64,000 nucleotides of DNA from Mycobacterium nebraskense (GTDB taxonomy: Bacteria; Actinomycetota; Actinomycetes; Mycobacteriales; Mycobacteriaceae): NCBI RefSeq assembly GCF_002102255.1, contig NZ_LQPH01000150.1:55957-119956 (forward strand), written 5' to 3'. The notes under the pieces were generated by a model. It ran no database searches, had not been told where the DNA came from, and saw nothing but the letters and a program-made list of their open reading frames with translations. Of the stretch, positions 17,122-25,363 are shown one piece after another. A program made the translations under genes and the position numbers. Position 1 is the first letter of the stretch, and each line of letters starts with the position of its first letter.

Positions 17122-18404
17122 CCGGTGGACTCCAGCATTCGCGCCCACAGCTGCGGAAACTCCGGCAGCGTCTTGGCGGTGGAGCCGATGTCGTCCACCT
17201 CGACCCCGGCCACCCGCAGCCCGACGATCGCGCCCGCCATCGCCATCCGGTGGTCGGCGTAGGCGCGCCAGACGCCGGGCCGCAGCGGTGTCGCGGTGAT
17301 CACCAGGCCGTCGGGCGTTTCGGCGCAGTCGCCGCCCAGGCGATTGATCTCGGCGCTCAGCGCGGCCAGCCGGTCGGTCTCGTGGCCCCGCAGGTGGCCG
17401 ATGCCGGAGAGGCGGGAAACCGATCCCGGCTTGGCCAGCGCGGCCAGCGCCGCCACCGCCGGGGTCAGCTCGCCGACGGCGCGCAGGTCGACATCGAAAC
17501 CGGGGTAGCCGTCGTAATCGGCGGACCCCTGCACCTCGAGGAACGAATCACCGTGAGTGACAACGGCATTCAGCTTGCCCAGCACGGTCAGGATGTTTTC
17601 GGAGGGTTGCACACTGGCCGCCGGCCAGCCGGTGATGCGTACCGTTCCGCCGCTGACCACGGCCGCCGCCAGGAACGGCACGGCGTTCGTCAGATCGGGT
17701 TCCACCTCCCAGTGCCGCGCCGCGACCGGGCCGGGGCGCACCCGCCAGCGGTTGGGAACCGAGTCGTCGACTTCGACGCCGGCCTGCCGCAGCATCACCA
17801 CGGTCATCGCGATGTGCGGCGCCGACGGCAGCGTCGCACCGGTGTGCTGCACGGTCAGGCCCCCGGTGAAGGACGCCGCGCACAACAGCAGCCCCGACAC
17901 GAATTGCGACGACGCCGAAGCGTCGATGGCCACGGTTCCCCCGGCGACCGATCCGCTGCCATGTACCCGGAAGGGCAGACCAGCGCCCTCGATCGGCACG
18001 CCCAGACCGCGCAGGGCGTCGAGCAGCGGCGCGATGGGCCGCACCCGGGCTTGCTCGTCGCCGTCGAACTCGACCACCGCTTCGGCCAGCGCCGCCAGCG
18101 GCGGAACGAACCGCAGAACCGTACCGGCCAGGCCGCAATCCACTCGCGCGCCGGGCCCGGGAGCAATCCGACCACTCACCGTCAGCTCCGACCCGGCGCC
18201 GTCGACGCGCAACCCCAGGGTGCGCAGCGCGCCGATCATCAGGTCGGTGTCCCGGCTGCGCAGCGCTCCGCTGATGGTGGGGGTGCCGTGGCCCTGCGCG
18301 GCCGCCAGGGCGGCCAGCACCAGCGCCCGGTTGGTCTGCGACTTCGAGCCCGGAACGGTCACGGTCGCGCGCACCGGTTTCGGCGCGCTTGGGGCCGTCC
18401 ACAT
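17118..18404 (-). CDS. aroA: 3-phosphoshikimate 1-carboxyvinyltransferase (EPSP synthase)
   Basis: 428-residue EPSP synthase, the sixth step of the shikimate pathway: phosphoenolpyruvate plus shikimate 3-phosphate gives EPSP. Signatures seen: VPGSKSQTNRALVLAALA (near residue 17), GLAGTVLRF, ASASSQFVSGLLL, and the C-terminal RAYADHRMAMAGA. The ATG at 18404 or a GTG two codons upstream (18410) are both possible; AATGAT lies 6 nt before the GTG. Divergent from the SRAP gene by about 50 bases and followed by rsgA with overlapping stop and start. Slightly shorter at the C-terminus than the 450-residue M. tuberculosis protein. Confidence 0.95.
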   Translation of the reverse strand: MWTAPSAPKPVRATVTVPGSKSQTNRALVLAALAAAQGHGTPTISGALRSRDTDLMIGALRTLGLRVDGAGSELTVSGRIAPGPGARVDCGLAGTVLRFVPPLAALAEAVVEFDGDEQARVRPIAPLLDALRGLGVPIEGAGLPFRVHGSGSVAGGTVAIDASASSQFVSGLLLCAASFTGGLTVQHTGATLPSAPHIAMTVVMLRQAGVEVDDSVPNRWRVRPGPVAARHWEVEPDLTNAVPFLAAAVVSGGTVRITGWPAASVQPSENILTVLGKLNAVVTHGDSFLEVQGSADYDGYPGFDVDLRAVGELTPAVAALAALAKPGSVSRLSGIGHLRGHETDRLAALSAEINRLGGDCAETPDGLVITATPLRPGVWRAYADHRMAMAGAIVGLRVAGVEVDDIGSTAKTLPEFPQLWARMLESTG

Positions 18405-18455
18405 ACTCACCGGTCCATCATTGCGTGTCTTTGTGGCTCTGCCACCATGGGAGTT

Positions 18456-19220
18456 ATGTGTGGACGGTTTGCGGTCACCACCGATCCGGCGCAATTGGCC
18501 CAGAAGATCCAGGCGATCGACGAGGCGACGGGCGCCTCCGAAACTGCCGGGGCGCCCAACTACAACGTGGCCCCCACCTCGACCATCGCGACCGTCGTGA
18601 GCCGGCACACCGACCCCGACGACCAGCCCACCCGCCGGGTGCGGCTGATGCGCTGGGGCCTGGTGCCCCCCTGGGCCAAGGCCGGCGACGACGGGGCGCC
18701 CGAGACCAAGGGCCCCATGCTGATCAACGCCCGCGCGGACAAGGTCACCACCTCGCCCGCGTTCCGGTCGAGCGCCAAATCGAAGCGGTGCCTGATCCCG
18801 ATGGACGGCTACTACGAATGGCGTGTCAACGCCGACGCAGCCGCCGGCAAGAAGTCCCGCAAGACACCGTTCTTCATGTACCGCGAGGACGGCGAGCCGC
18901 TGTTCATGGCGGGGCTGTGGTCGGTGTGGAAACCGGCGAAGGACGGTGCGCCGCTGTTGAGTTGCACGATCATCACCACCGACGCGCCCGGCGAGCTGGG
19001 CGAGATCCACGACCGGATGCCGTTGGTGGTGCCCGAGCGGGATTGGGACCGCTGGCTGGACCCGGACGCCCCCGTCGATGAAAAGCTGCTCAGCCGCTCG
19101 CCCGACGTGCGCGGCATTCGGATGCGCGAGGTGTCGACGCTGGTCAACAACGTGCGCAACAATGGGCCGCAGCTACTCGAGCCGGCCAGCCCGGAGTCCG
19201 AACAGGCGACTTTGCTTTAG
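18456..19220 (+). CDS. SRAP-domain DNA-protein crosslink protein (HMCES/YedK family; Rv3226c-like)
   Basis: 254-residue SOS-response-associated peptidase. These proteins form a covalent thiazolidine crosslink between Cys2 and abasic sites in single-stranded DNA, shielding them from cleavage. The start is fixed by chemistry: Met then Cys (MCGRFAVTTDPAQL) at 18456, so that Met removal exposes Cys2. The other active-site parts are NYNVAPTS (Asn), DGYYEW (Glu) and IHDRMP (His). An in-frame ATG three codons earlier would bury Cys2 and is rejected. Divergent from aroA. Confidence 0.92.
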   Translation: MCGRFAVTTDPAQLAQKIQAIDEATGASETAGAPNYNVAPTSTIATVVSRHTDPDDQPTRRVRLMRWGLVPPWAKAGDDGAPETKGPMLINARADKVTTSPAFRSSAKSKRCLIPMDGYYEWRVNADAAAGKKSRKTPFFMYREDGEPLFMAGLWSVWKPAKDGAPLLSCTIITTDAPGELGEIHDRMPLVVPERDWDRWLDPDAPVDEKLLSRSPDVRGIRMREVSTLVNNVRNNGPQLLEPASPESEQATLL

Positions 19221-19224
19221 CGCG

Positions 19225-19476
19225 TCAGTTGCTGAGAACCAACTTCCAGTTGCCGTTGACGTTGCGATCCGGGACGCACCAGAAGTTGTTCCAATTACCC
19301 GGCGTCGAGGCCTTCACGCCCGGGCCGGCGTCCTGGCAGGCCGCCCGAGTCGGGTAGTTGCCCTCGGTTTGGATCGTGTCGGCGTGGCCGATGCCCACAC
19401 CGGTGGTCATCAACCCGGAGAAAGCCAGCACACCGGCGGCGACAATCGTCGCGCCGCGGGATCGCTTCGTCTTCAT
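19225..19476 (-). CDS. Small secreted protein, mycobacterial
   Basis: 83-residue protein with a clear Sec signal peptide: basic MKTKRSRG, hydrophobic core ATIVAAGVLAFSGLMTTG, and a likely cleavage after GHA near residue 32. The mature part is about 50 residues with two Cys (AACQDAG and FWCVPD) that could form one disulfide. I recognise no family beyond similarity in style to small exported mycobacterial proteins of unknown role. Tail-to-tail with the SRAP gene, stops 4 bases apart. Confidence 0.75.
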   Translation of the reverse strand: MKTKRSRGATIVAAGVLAFSGLMTTGVGIGHADTIQTEGNYPTRAACQDAGPGVKASTPGNWNNFWCVPDRNVNGNWKLVLSN

Positions 19477-19564
19477 GGCGCGAGCGTAACGCCACGGCGA
19501 GAAATCGGCCCGGTTTTCGCCACGGCCTTACGCCCGCGCGGATGCAGGCGGCAAGGTACCGCCG

Positions 19565-20413
19565 CTACGGACCGGAGTACCCCGGCGGGTTCACGCCGTC
19601 CACCCAGAAGTCGACGCCGAGCTGCCCACCCGGCACGCAGTTGTAGACCGACAGATCGGTGACGCCGGACTCCACCAGCACGTCCTCGCACAGCAGGGTG
19701 TTGCCGGTGTACTCGCGGGAGGGCTTGTTGAGGATGACGTACGCCGCGTCGGAGTACACCTCCGGCTTGCGGGCGCGTCCCATCGCCTCGTCGCCGCCGA
19801 GCAGGTTCTGTACCGCGGCGGTGGCCACCAGCGTGCGCGGCCACAACGTGTTCGACGCGATGCCCGCCTCGCGCATCTCCTCGGCGATTCCCAGCGCGCA
19901 CAGCGTCATGCCGAATTTGGCCATCATGTACGCGGTCGGCTTCAGCCACTCCTTGCCGAGCAGCACGGGCGGTGAAAGCGTCAGGATGTGCGGGTTCTGC
20001 GCGGCCTTCAGGTGCGGGATGCAGGCCTGCGACACGGCGTAGGTGCCGCGCACCTGGATGCCGTTCATCAGGTCGAACCGCTTCATCGGCACCTCGGTGA
20101 TGGACCCCAAGTTGATCGCCGACGCGTTGTTGACGCAGATGTCGATGCCGCCGAACTGCTCGACGGTCTTGGCCACCGCGGACTCGACGGACTCCGGGTC
20201 GCGGACGTCCCCGACGATCGGCAGGGCCTGGCCGCCCGCCTCCTCGAGTTCCTTGGCGGCGGTGTACACCGTGCCCGGCAGCTTCGGGTGCGGCTCGGCG
20301 GTCTTGGCGATCAGGGCGATGTTGGCGCCGTCTTGTGCCGCACGTTTGGCGATCGCCAGGCCGATACCGCGACTGGCGCCGGAGATGAACATGGTCTTGC
20401 CGTTCAGGGACAT
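19565..20413 (-). CDS. Short-chain dehydrogenase/reductase (Rv3224-like)
   Basis: 282-residue SDR. NAD(P)-binding ISGASRGIGLAIA (near residue 12), NNAS, the catalytic Ser region LTLSPPVLL and the Tyr-Lys pair in AYMMAKFGM. It resembles the SCP2-linked HSDL2 branch of SDRs in carrying a long C-terminal region. Its start is a likely leaderless ATG: TAATGT lies 6 nt upstream on the minus strand. It is divergent from sigH in M. tuberculosis too, where it belongs to the SigH regulon neighbourhood. Substrate unknown. Confidence 0.88.
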   Translation of the reverse strand: MSLNGKTMFISGASRGIGLAIAKRAAQDGANIALIAKTAEPHPKLPGTVYTAAKELEEAGGQALPIVGDVRDPESVESAVAKTVEQFGGIDICVNNASAINLGSITEVPMKRFDLMNGIQVRGTYAVSQACIPHLKAAQNPHILTLSPPVLLGKEWLKPTAYMMAKFGMTLCALGIAEEMREAGIASNTLWPRTLVATAAVQNLLGGDEAMGRARKPEVYSDAAYVILNKPSREYTGNTLLCEDVLVESGVTDLSVYNCVPGGQLGVDFWVDGVNPPGYSGP

Positions 20414-20477
20414 GGCGCCACATTAACGTCCTGCCGCGACGGGCCGGATCGGGGGACGGGCGGCCATGGATTCCGCC

Positions 20478-20506
20478 GGGAAATAGCACGTCGGTCACCG
20501 CTGTTA
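20478..20506 (+). promoter_or_regulatory. SigH-type promoter upstream of sigH
   Basis: GGGAAATA at 20478-20485 and CTGTTA at 20501-20506 match the SigH/SigR consensus (GGAA -35, GTT -10) with about 18 bases between GGAAAT and GTT. The predicted transcript starts near 20512, upstream of the extended start at 20589. Autoregulation of sigH by SigH is known in M. tuberculosis. Confidence 0.65.
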
Positions 20507-20717
20507 GAACAATCGGTCTCTGAAGTGACGTGGGCGCACCCGGGCAGACACTGTCGGTGGCAGCCTCTAGATTGGGAGGAGCGGTTTGGTGTCAGCGGCG
20601 ACGAGCCTGTTGGACAGTCCAATGGGTGCCGAGCAGCTGGCTTGCTTTCTTGCAAGCCCGGTGGCGCTTTCAGCGCTGTCCGGCGACACCGCAGCAGAAG
20701 GGACCGGGGTAATCGAG

Positions 20718-21365
20718 ATGGCCGACACTGACGGCGCGACAGCACAGGAGATTCCCGATCCCGCCCCGCCGGAGACCGACGCGGAGCTGATGGCGCGGTT
20801 CGAGCGCGACGCGATTCCCCTGCTGGACCAGCTCTACGGCGGTGCGCTGCGCATGACGCGCAATCCCGCCGACGCGGAAGACCTGCTGCAAGAGACGATG
20901 GTGAAGGCCTACGCGGGCTTTCGTTCCTTTCGGGCCGGCACCAACCTCAAGGCGTGGCTGTACCGGATCCTGACCAACACCTACATCAACAGCTACCGCA
21001 AGAGGCAGCGCCAACCGGTCGAGTATCCGACCGAAGAGATCACCGACTGGCAGCTGGCGTCCAACGCCGAGCACTCGTCCACCGGGCTGCGCTCGGCCGA
21101 GGTCGAGGCGCTCGAGGCGCTGCCCGACAACGAGATCAAGGAAGCGCTGCAGGCGTTGCCGGAAGAATTCCGGATGGCGGTCTACTACGCCGATGTCGAG
21201 GGTTTCCCTTATAAGGAGATCGCCGAGATCATGGATACGCCCATCGGGACGGTAATGTCACGGCTGCACCGCGGCAGGCGTCAGCTGCGTGGGCTGTTGG
21301 CTGACGTGGCTAAGGAGCGGGGCTTCAACCGCGGCCACCAGGCGCACGAGGAGGTGTCGTCATGA
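20718..21365 (+). CDS. sigH: ECF RNA polymerase sigma factor SigH (Rv3223c-like)
   Basis: 215-residue group IV sigma factor for thiol-oxidative and heat stress. Region 2 (ERDAIPLLDQLYGGALRMTRNPADAEDLLQETM) and region 4 (LPEEFRMAVYYADVEGFPYKEIAEIMDTPIGTVMSRLHRGRRQLR) are nearly those of M. tuberculosis SigH. The canonical ATG is at 20718 (MADTDG). The frame stays open upstream, and a GTG at 20589 has a much better ribosome-binding site (GGGAGGAG, 7 bases before), giving a 258-residue form with a 43-residue extension. The 3' end overlaps rshA by ATGA, coupling sigma and anti-sigma synthesis. Confidence 0.95.
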   Translation: MADTDGATAQEIPDPAPPETDAELMARFERDAIPLLDQLYGGALRMTRNPADAEDLLQETMVKAYAGFRSFRAGTNLKAWLYRILTNTYINSYRKRQRQPVEYPTEEITDWQLASNAEHSSTGLRSAEVEALEALPDNEIKEALQALPEEFRMAVYYADVEGFPYKEIAEIMDTPIGTVMSRLHRGRRQLRGLLADVAKERGFNRGHQAHEEVSS

Positions 21366-21664
21366 GCGAATTCTCCGGCTCCAGCGACACGTGCCCCAAC
21401 GACGACGATCACGGCGCCGTCGGCTGCGCCGAGGTGATCCGCCAGGTCTGGCTCCTGCTCGACGGCGAATGCACGCCGGAGTCCCGGGACCAGCTGCGCC
21501 GCCACCTCGAGGCGTGCCCCGGGTGCTTCAAGCATTACGGCCTCGAGGAGCGGATCAAGGCGTTGATCGCCACCAAGTGCCAAGGGGAGAGGGCCCCCGA
21601 AGGCCTGAAGGAGCGGCTACGGCTGGAGATCCGCCGGACCACCATCATCCGGGGTACGCAGTAG
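21362..21664 (+). CDS. rshA: Zinc-associated anti-sigma factor RshA
   Basis: 100-residue ZAS-type anti-sigma factor that holds SigH in the reduced state and releases it on oxidation. The redox/zinc motif H48-x3-C52-x2-C55 (RHLEACPGC) is intact, with an additional Cys22 further upstream. Translation is coupled to sigH by the ATGA overlap. The charged C-terminal tail (ERLRLEIRRTTII) is usual. Partner is the preceding SigH; PknB phosphorylation modulates the pair in M. tuberculosis. Confidence 0.93.
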   Translation: MSEFSGSSDTCPNDDDHGAVGCAEVIRQVWLLLDGECTPESRDQLRRHLEACPGCFKHYGLEERIKALIATKCQGERAPEGLKERLRLEIRRTTIIRGTQ

Positions 21665-21670
21665 CGGTCC

Positions 21671-21745
21671 TCAGGCGTTGGGCCGCTTGCCGTGGTTGGC
21701 TTTCTTGTGCTTGCGGTCGCGCTTCTTACGGCCCCGTTTGGCCAT
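21671..21745 (-). CDS. 50S ribosomal protein bL37 (24 residues)
   Basis: A 24-codon frame reading MAKRGRKKRDRKHKK, then ANHGKRPNA. About half of its residues are Lys or Arg. It is nearly the sequence of bL37, the tiny protein seen in the M. smegmatis 70S ribosome structure. GGAGG lies about 10 bases before the ATG on the minus strand. It sits between rshA and the biotinyl protein gene on the opposite strand, as in other mycobacteria. It is short enough to be missed by ordinary gene finders. Confidence 0.9.
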   Translation of the reverse strand: MAKRGRKKRDRKHKKANHGKRPNA

Positions 21746-21951
21746 CGGTCGAACCTCCGTTGATTGGTCTTTGATCCGGGCGTCCGGCGCCCGTCAGCCT
21801 GCCGCACAGTCTCTCACGGAAGTCGGGCGCTGCGACAACGGCCCGTGCGCCGCGGTCCCGAGCAGTCCTGTGGTTCGATGTACGTGAGCCTGACGGAAGC
21901 TAGATGGACCAGCAGCCAGCCTGCGCAATGGCCGAAATGAGTGGGGTGAAG

Positions 21952-22167
21952 ATGGCCGAGGATGTGCGCGCCGAGATCGTGGCCAGCGTGCTCGAAGTCG
22001 TAGTGAACGAGGGTGACCAGATCGGCAAAGGCGACATCGTGGTGCTGCTGGAGTCGATGAAGATGGAGATCCCCGTCTTGGCCGAGGTCGACGGCACCAT
22101 CAGCAAGGTGAGCGTCTCGGTGGGCGATGTCATCCAGGCGGGCGACCTGATTGCCGTGATCAGCTAG
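21952..22167 (+). CDS. Biotinylated small protein TB7.3 (Rv3221c-like)
   Basis: 71-residue biotinyl/lipoyl-attachment domain. The biotin acceptor Lys is in ESMKMEIPV near residue 38, and the fold motif EVDGTISKVSVSVGDVIQAGDLI follows. The ATG at 21952 (MAEDVRAEIV) gives exactly the length of the M. tuberculosis protein; starting at 21904 adds a Cys-containing stretch with no family support. It may act as a stand-alone biotin carboxyl carrier, but no carboxylase is adjacent, so its partner enzyme is unknown. Confidence 0.9.
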   Translation: MAEDVRAEIVASVLEVVVNEGDQIGKGDIVVLLESMKMEIPVLAEVDGTISKVSVSVGDVIQAGDLIAVIS

Positions 22168-22213
22168 CCGTTGGACCGCCCTGTCTGCTGCCGGGGGATG
22201 GCCCGGGGAGTGA

Positions 22214-23716
22214 GTGATGTCGACTCTCGGTGATCTGCTTGCCGAACACACCGTGCTGCCGGGCAACGCGGTGGACCACCTGCACGCGGTGGTGGGGGAG
22301 TGGCAGCTGCTGGCGGACCTGTCGTTCGCCGACTACCTGATGTGGGTTCGCCGCGACGACGGCATGTTGGTGTGTGTGGCGCAGTGCCGGCCGAACACCG
22401 CGCCCACGGTGCTGCTCACCGACTCGGTGGGCAGTGTCGTCGGCGCCGACCGGCTCGCGCTCGTCGCCGAGACCTTCGACTCCGGCACCGCCCAGCGGGA
22501 TTACGATGCGGGCCAAGAGGATTCGTTGCTGCCCGGCCCGCACGTCGAGGCCTCCCCGGTGCGGTATGGCGGCCAGGTGGTGGCCGTGCTCACCCGGCAT
22601 CAAACCGCCGTCGCGGCCGACCGCGCGTCCGGCCAGCTGGAGATGGCATACCGGGACTGCGCCGGCGATCTCGTTCACATGCTCGCCGACGGTACCTTTC
22701 CCGACGTGGGGGACGTGGTCATGTCCCGCTCCACCCCCCGGGCGGGCGACGGCTTCATCCGGTTGGACGTGAACGGCGTCGTCGCCTACGCCAGCCCCAA
22801 CGCGGTGTCGGCCTACCACCGGATGGGCCTGACGACCGAGCTGGAGGGCCGCAACCTGGTCAAGGTGACGCGCCCGCTGATCTCCGACCCGTTCGAGGCG
22901 CAGGAGCTGGCCGAGCACGTGCTCGACTTGCTGGCCGGCGGGAAGAGCATGCGGATGGAGGTCGACGCCGGCGGCGCCACCGTGCTGCTGCGGACACTGC
23001 CGTTGGTGGTCGACGGCGCCAGCGCCGGTGCCGCGGTGCTGATTCGCGACGTCACCGAGGTCAAGCGCCGCGACCGGGCCCTGATCTCGAAGGACGCCAC
23101 GATCCGCGAAATCCACCACCGGGTGAAGAACAACCTGCAAACGGTGGCGGCGCTGCTGCGCCTGCAGGCCCGCCGGACGGTCAACGCCGAAGGGCGCGAA
23201 GCCCTGATCGAGTCGGTGCGCCGGGTGTCGTCGATCGCGTTGGTGCACGACGCGCTGTCGATGTCGGTCGACGAGCAGGTGAACCTCGACGAGGTCATCG
23301 ACCGGATCCTGCCGATCATGAACGACGTGGCGTCGGTGGACCGGCCGATCCGGATCAACCGGGTCGGCGATCTGGGCGTGCTGGACTCCGACCGGGCGAC
23401 GGCCCTGATCATGGTGATCACCGAACTGGTTCAGAACGCGATCGAGCATGCATTCGACCCTGCGGTCGAAGAGGGATCGGTGACCATCCGCGCCGAGCGT
23501 TCGGCGCGCTGGCTCGACGTCGTCGTCCACGACGACGGCCGCGGGTTGCCGGAAGGCTTCAGCCTGGAGACGTCCGACAGCCTCGGTCTGCAGATCGTGC
23601 GGACGTTGGTGTCGGCGGAACTCGACGGCACGCTGGGCATGCGCGAAGCTCCTGCACGCGGCACCGACGTAGTGTTGCGGGTGCCGATCGGTCGGCGAGC
23701 CCGACTGGTGTTGTAG
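22214..23716 (+). CDS. pdtaS: Sensor histidine kinase PdtaS (Rv3220c-like)
   Basis: 500-residue soluble histidine kinase. N-terminal GAF domain (residues about 5-140), a PAS domain (about 170-270), then HisKA_2 with the phosphoacceptor pair H301/H302 in IREIHHRVKNNLQTVAALLRLQ, and HATPase with ELVQNAIEHAF and DDGRGLPEG. In M. tuberculosis PdtaS phosphorylates PdtaR, an ANTAR RNA-binding response regulator encoded elsewhere, and takes part in the NO/copper and Rip1 pathway. There is no transmembrane segment. Transcription ends at the strong hairpin at 23724-23763. Confidence 0.92.
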   Translation: MMSTLGDLLAEHTVLPGNAVDHLHAVVGEWQLLADLSFADYLMWVRRDDGMLVCVAQCRPNTAPTVLLTDSVGSVVGADRLALVAETFDSGTAQRDYDAGQEDSLLPGPHVEASPVRYGGQVVAVLTRHQTAVAADRASGQLEMAYRDCAGDLVHMLADGTFPDVGDVVMSRSTPRAGDGFIRLDVNGVVAYASPNAVSAYHRMGLTTELEGRNLVKVTRPLISDPFEAQELAEHVLDLLAGGKSMRMEVDAGGATVLLRTLPLVVDGASAGAAVLIRDVTEVKRRDRALISKDATIREIHHRVKNNLQTVAALLRLQARRTVNAEGREALIESVRRVSSIALVHDALSMSVDEQVNLDEVIDRILPIMNDVASVDRPIRINRVGDLGVLDSDRATALIMVITELVQNAIEHAFDPAVEEGSVTIRAERSARWLDVVVHDDGRGLPEGFSLETSDSLGLQIVRTLVSAELDGTLGMREAPARGTDVVLRVPIGRRARLVL

Positions 23717-23723
23717 GCGTACA

Positions 23724-23763
23724 CAACAGTGCGGCCCCGACTTTCGTCGAGGCCGCACTGTTG
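23724..23763. terminator. Bidirectional terminator between pdtaS and whiB1
   Basis: Perfect 13-base arms CAACAGTGCGGCC (23724-23736) and GGCCGCACTGTTG (23751-23763), with an inner CGAC/GTCG stem in the 14-base gap. It sits between the two converging stop codons. It lacks a long T-tract, which is common in mycobacteria. Confidence 0.8.
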
Positions 23764-23775
23764 GCTCTAACTGAG

Positions 23776-24030
23776 TCAGACTCCGCTACGGGCCTTCGTC
23801 CGGGCGTTGCGACGCTTGAGTGCGCGCCGCTCGTCTTCGCTCATGCCGCCCCAGACGCCCGAGTCCTGGCCGGTATTCAGGGCCCAGGAGAGGCAGTCCG
23901 TGGTCACCGGGCACCGATTGCAGACCAGTTTCGCGTCAGCGATCTGCGCGAGCGCCGGGCCGCTGTTCCCTACCGGGAAGAACAGCTCCGGGTCCTCGTC
24001 GCGACAGACCGCCTTGTGGCGCCAATCCAT
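23776..24030 (-). CDS. whiB1: Iron-sulfur transcription regulator WhiB1 (Rv3219-like)
   Basis: 84-residue Wbl protein. It binds a NO-sensitive 4Fe-4S cluster through C9, C37, C40 and C46 and partners with SigA region 4. The GVWGG turn (GQDSGVWGGMSEDERRALKRRNARTKARSGV) and the basic C-terminal tail for DNA binding are intact. Essential in M. tuberculosis. The upstream 280 bases on the same strand hold a promoter and two cAMP-receptor-protein-like sites. Convergent with pdtaS. Confidence 0.95.
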   Translation of the reverse strand: MDWRHKAVCRDEDPELFFPVGNSGPALAQIADAKLVCNRCPVTTDCLSWALNTGQDSGVWGGMSEDERRALKRRNARTKARSGV

Positions 24031-24170
24031 AAGTTGTTACTCCTCACTGAGTGCGCAGCAAGGCGCACGGCCAATTTTCTTCGGCTGTTAACGCGTGCAC
24101 AAGAAAAGGGTCCGTACCCCTATCTAAATTTCTGCATGCAACCTTTTGATCGTTTCACAGGCCCAACAGA

Positions 24171-24207
24171 TGTCAATAGCGTGAGTTAGCTCGTGGGCAA
24201 TCTCACT
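24171..24207 (-). promoter_or_regulatory. whiB1 promoter region with CRP-like sites
   Basis: On the minus strand a TTGACA -35 hexamer lies at 24171-24176, with a poor -10 candidate AACGAT about 16-17 bases downstream. Immediately upstream are two CRP-type sites: 24192-24207 (AGTGAGATTGCCCACG read on the minus strand) and 24180-24195 (CACGAGCTAACTCACG). The first nearly equals the activating site known at M. tuberculosis whiB1, which is controlled by cAMP through CRP (Rv3676). The leader to the ATG is about 110 bases. Confidence 0.6.
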
Positions 24208-24311
24208 TTGATCGTTCAGTAGTCGGGCCATTACTCCGTTGTACTACACTGACGGGCCGATCTCGGGGAGAGTTTTCGCCGCCTGGCCCCCGGGCGCTTC
24301 GTTTCCGCAGC

Positions 24312-25283
24312 TCAGAGCGGATCTTTCCGGGGAGGCGCGACCACCGCCAGTGCGTCGGGTACCGCCTTGAACGTCATACTTTCGCGCACGCCGAGGTAAT
24401 CCCCGTCGAACTGGCAGGCGACCGGGCCCCCGGTCGAGGTGACGCGCAAGCAGGGCACGTCGTCCTCGGTGATGAGGTGGTCGAACTCGAACTTGGGCCG
24501 TTTGGCGAACATCTGCCGCACGATCCGCAGGGTGGGGATCGTTTTCATGCTGGTGGGTGCGAACACTCCCAGCCCTGACTCGAAGGTGCAGCCGGGATTG
24601 GTCCAGACCGGCCGGTCGTTGGCGAACGTCCAGGGGCTGGAGTTGGAGACGAACACGAAGCTCACCCCCGGGATGGGTTCGCGGCCGGGCAGTTCGAGCT
24701 GGAGCATCGGTTCGCGGCGCGTGTAGCCCCACACGGCGGGTACGGCCGCGCGAATGTAGCGCCACGCGGTGACCTTGCCGCCCTTGTCGCGTTCGGCCTC
24801 GACGGCGGCGACCACCTCCGCGTCGACCCCCATCCCAGTGTTGAACACCGCCCACCGCTCACCGCAGTCGATCAGGCCGATGCGGCGCCAGGTGTGGTGG
24901 CGGCGGTAGTCGTCGAGCAGCTGGATGAGCTGGTTGGTGGCGGCCACCGGGTCCCGCGAGATCCCCAGCGACCGCGCCAGCACGTTCGCCGAACCGCCGG
25001 GGACCACCGCGACCGCCGGCACCGGGCCGGTGGGCCCCGAAGCCGCACCGGGACGGCCGAGCAGGCCGTTGACCACCCCGCTCACCGTGCCGTCGCCGCC
25101 GTGCACCACGACCAGGTCGACGCCGTCCGCGACCGCCTTCTCCGCGAGTTCCGCGCCGTGACCGCGGTGGTTGGTGTGTTCGACGGTGAGCTGCAGGCGG
25201 CTCTTGAGCGCGTGCGCCAGCAGGTCGCGGCCGGCCGGGGTGGTGGAGGTGGCTGTGGGGTTCACGATCAGCACGGCGCGCAT
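24312..25283 (-). CDS. Diacylglycerol kinase-family lipid kinase (Rv3218-like)
   Basis: 323-residue lipid kinase of the DAGK catalytic family. The nucleotide-binding loop is VVVHGGDGTVSGVVNGLL (about residues 58-75), preceded by IVNPTAT and followed by VPGGSANVLARSLG. Such enzymes phosphorylate diacylglycerol, sphingoid or related lipids with ATP at the membrane surface. TAAGCT lies 8 nt before the ATG on the minus strand, consistent with a leaderless message. The exact lipid substrate is not known. Confidence 0.88.
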   Translation of the reverse strand: MRAVLIVNPTATSTTPAGRDLLAHALKSRLQLTVEHTNHRGHGAELAEKAVADGVDLVVVHGGDGTVSGVVNGLLGRPGAASGPTGPVPAVAVVPGGSANVLARSLGISRDPVAATNQLIQLLDDYRRHHTWRRIGLIDCGERWAVFNTGMGVDAEVVAAVEAERDKGGKVTAWRYIRAAVPAVWGYTRREPMLQLELPGREPIPGVSFVFVSNSSPWTFANDRPVWTNPGCTFESGLGVFAPTSMKTIPTLRIVRQMFAKRPKFEFDHLITEDDVPCLRVTSTGGPVACQFDGDYLGVRESMTFKAVPDALAVVAPPRKDPL

Positions 25284-25363
25284 GAGGCACGAGCTTATGC
25301 GGGCCGGTTAAGGCCGCGCTGTGGGGAACTGCCCCGCCAGCGGGGGTGACTACGCTGACGCGG

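Noticed and set aside
18447..18458. SRAP protein starting at the earlier ATG (18447)
   Set aside because: It would bury the catalytic Cys that must be residue 2.
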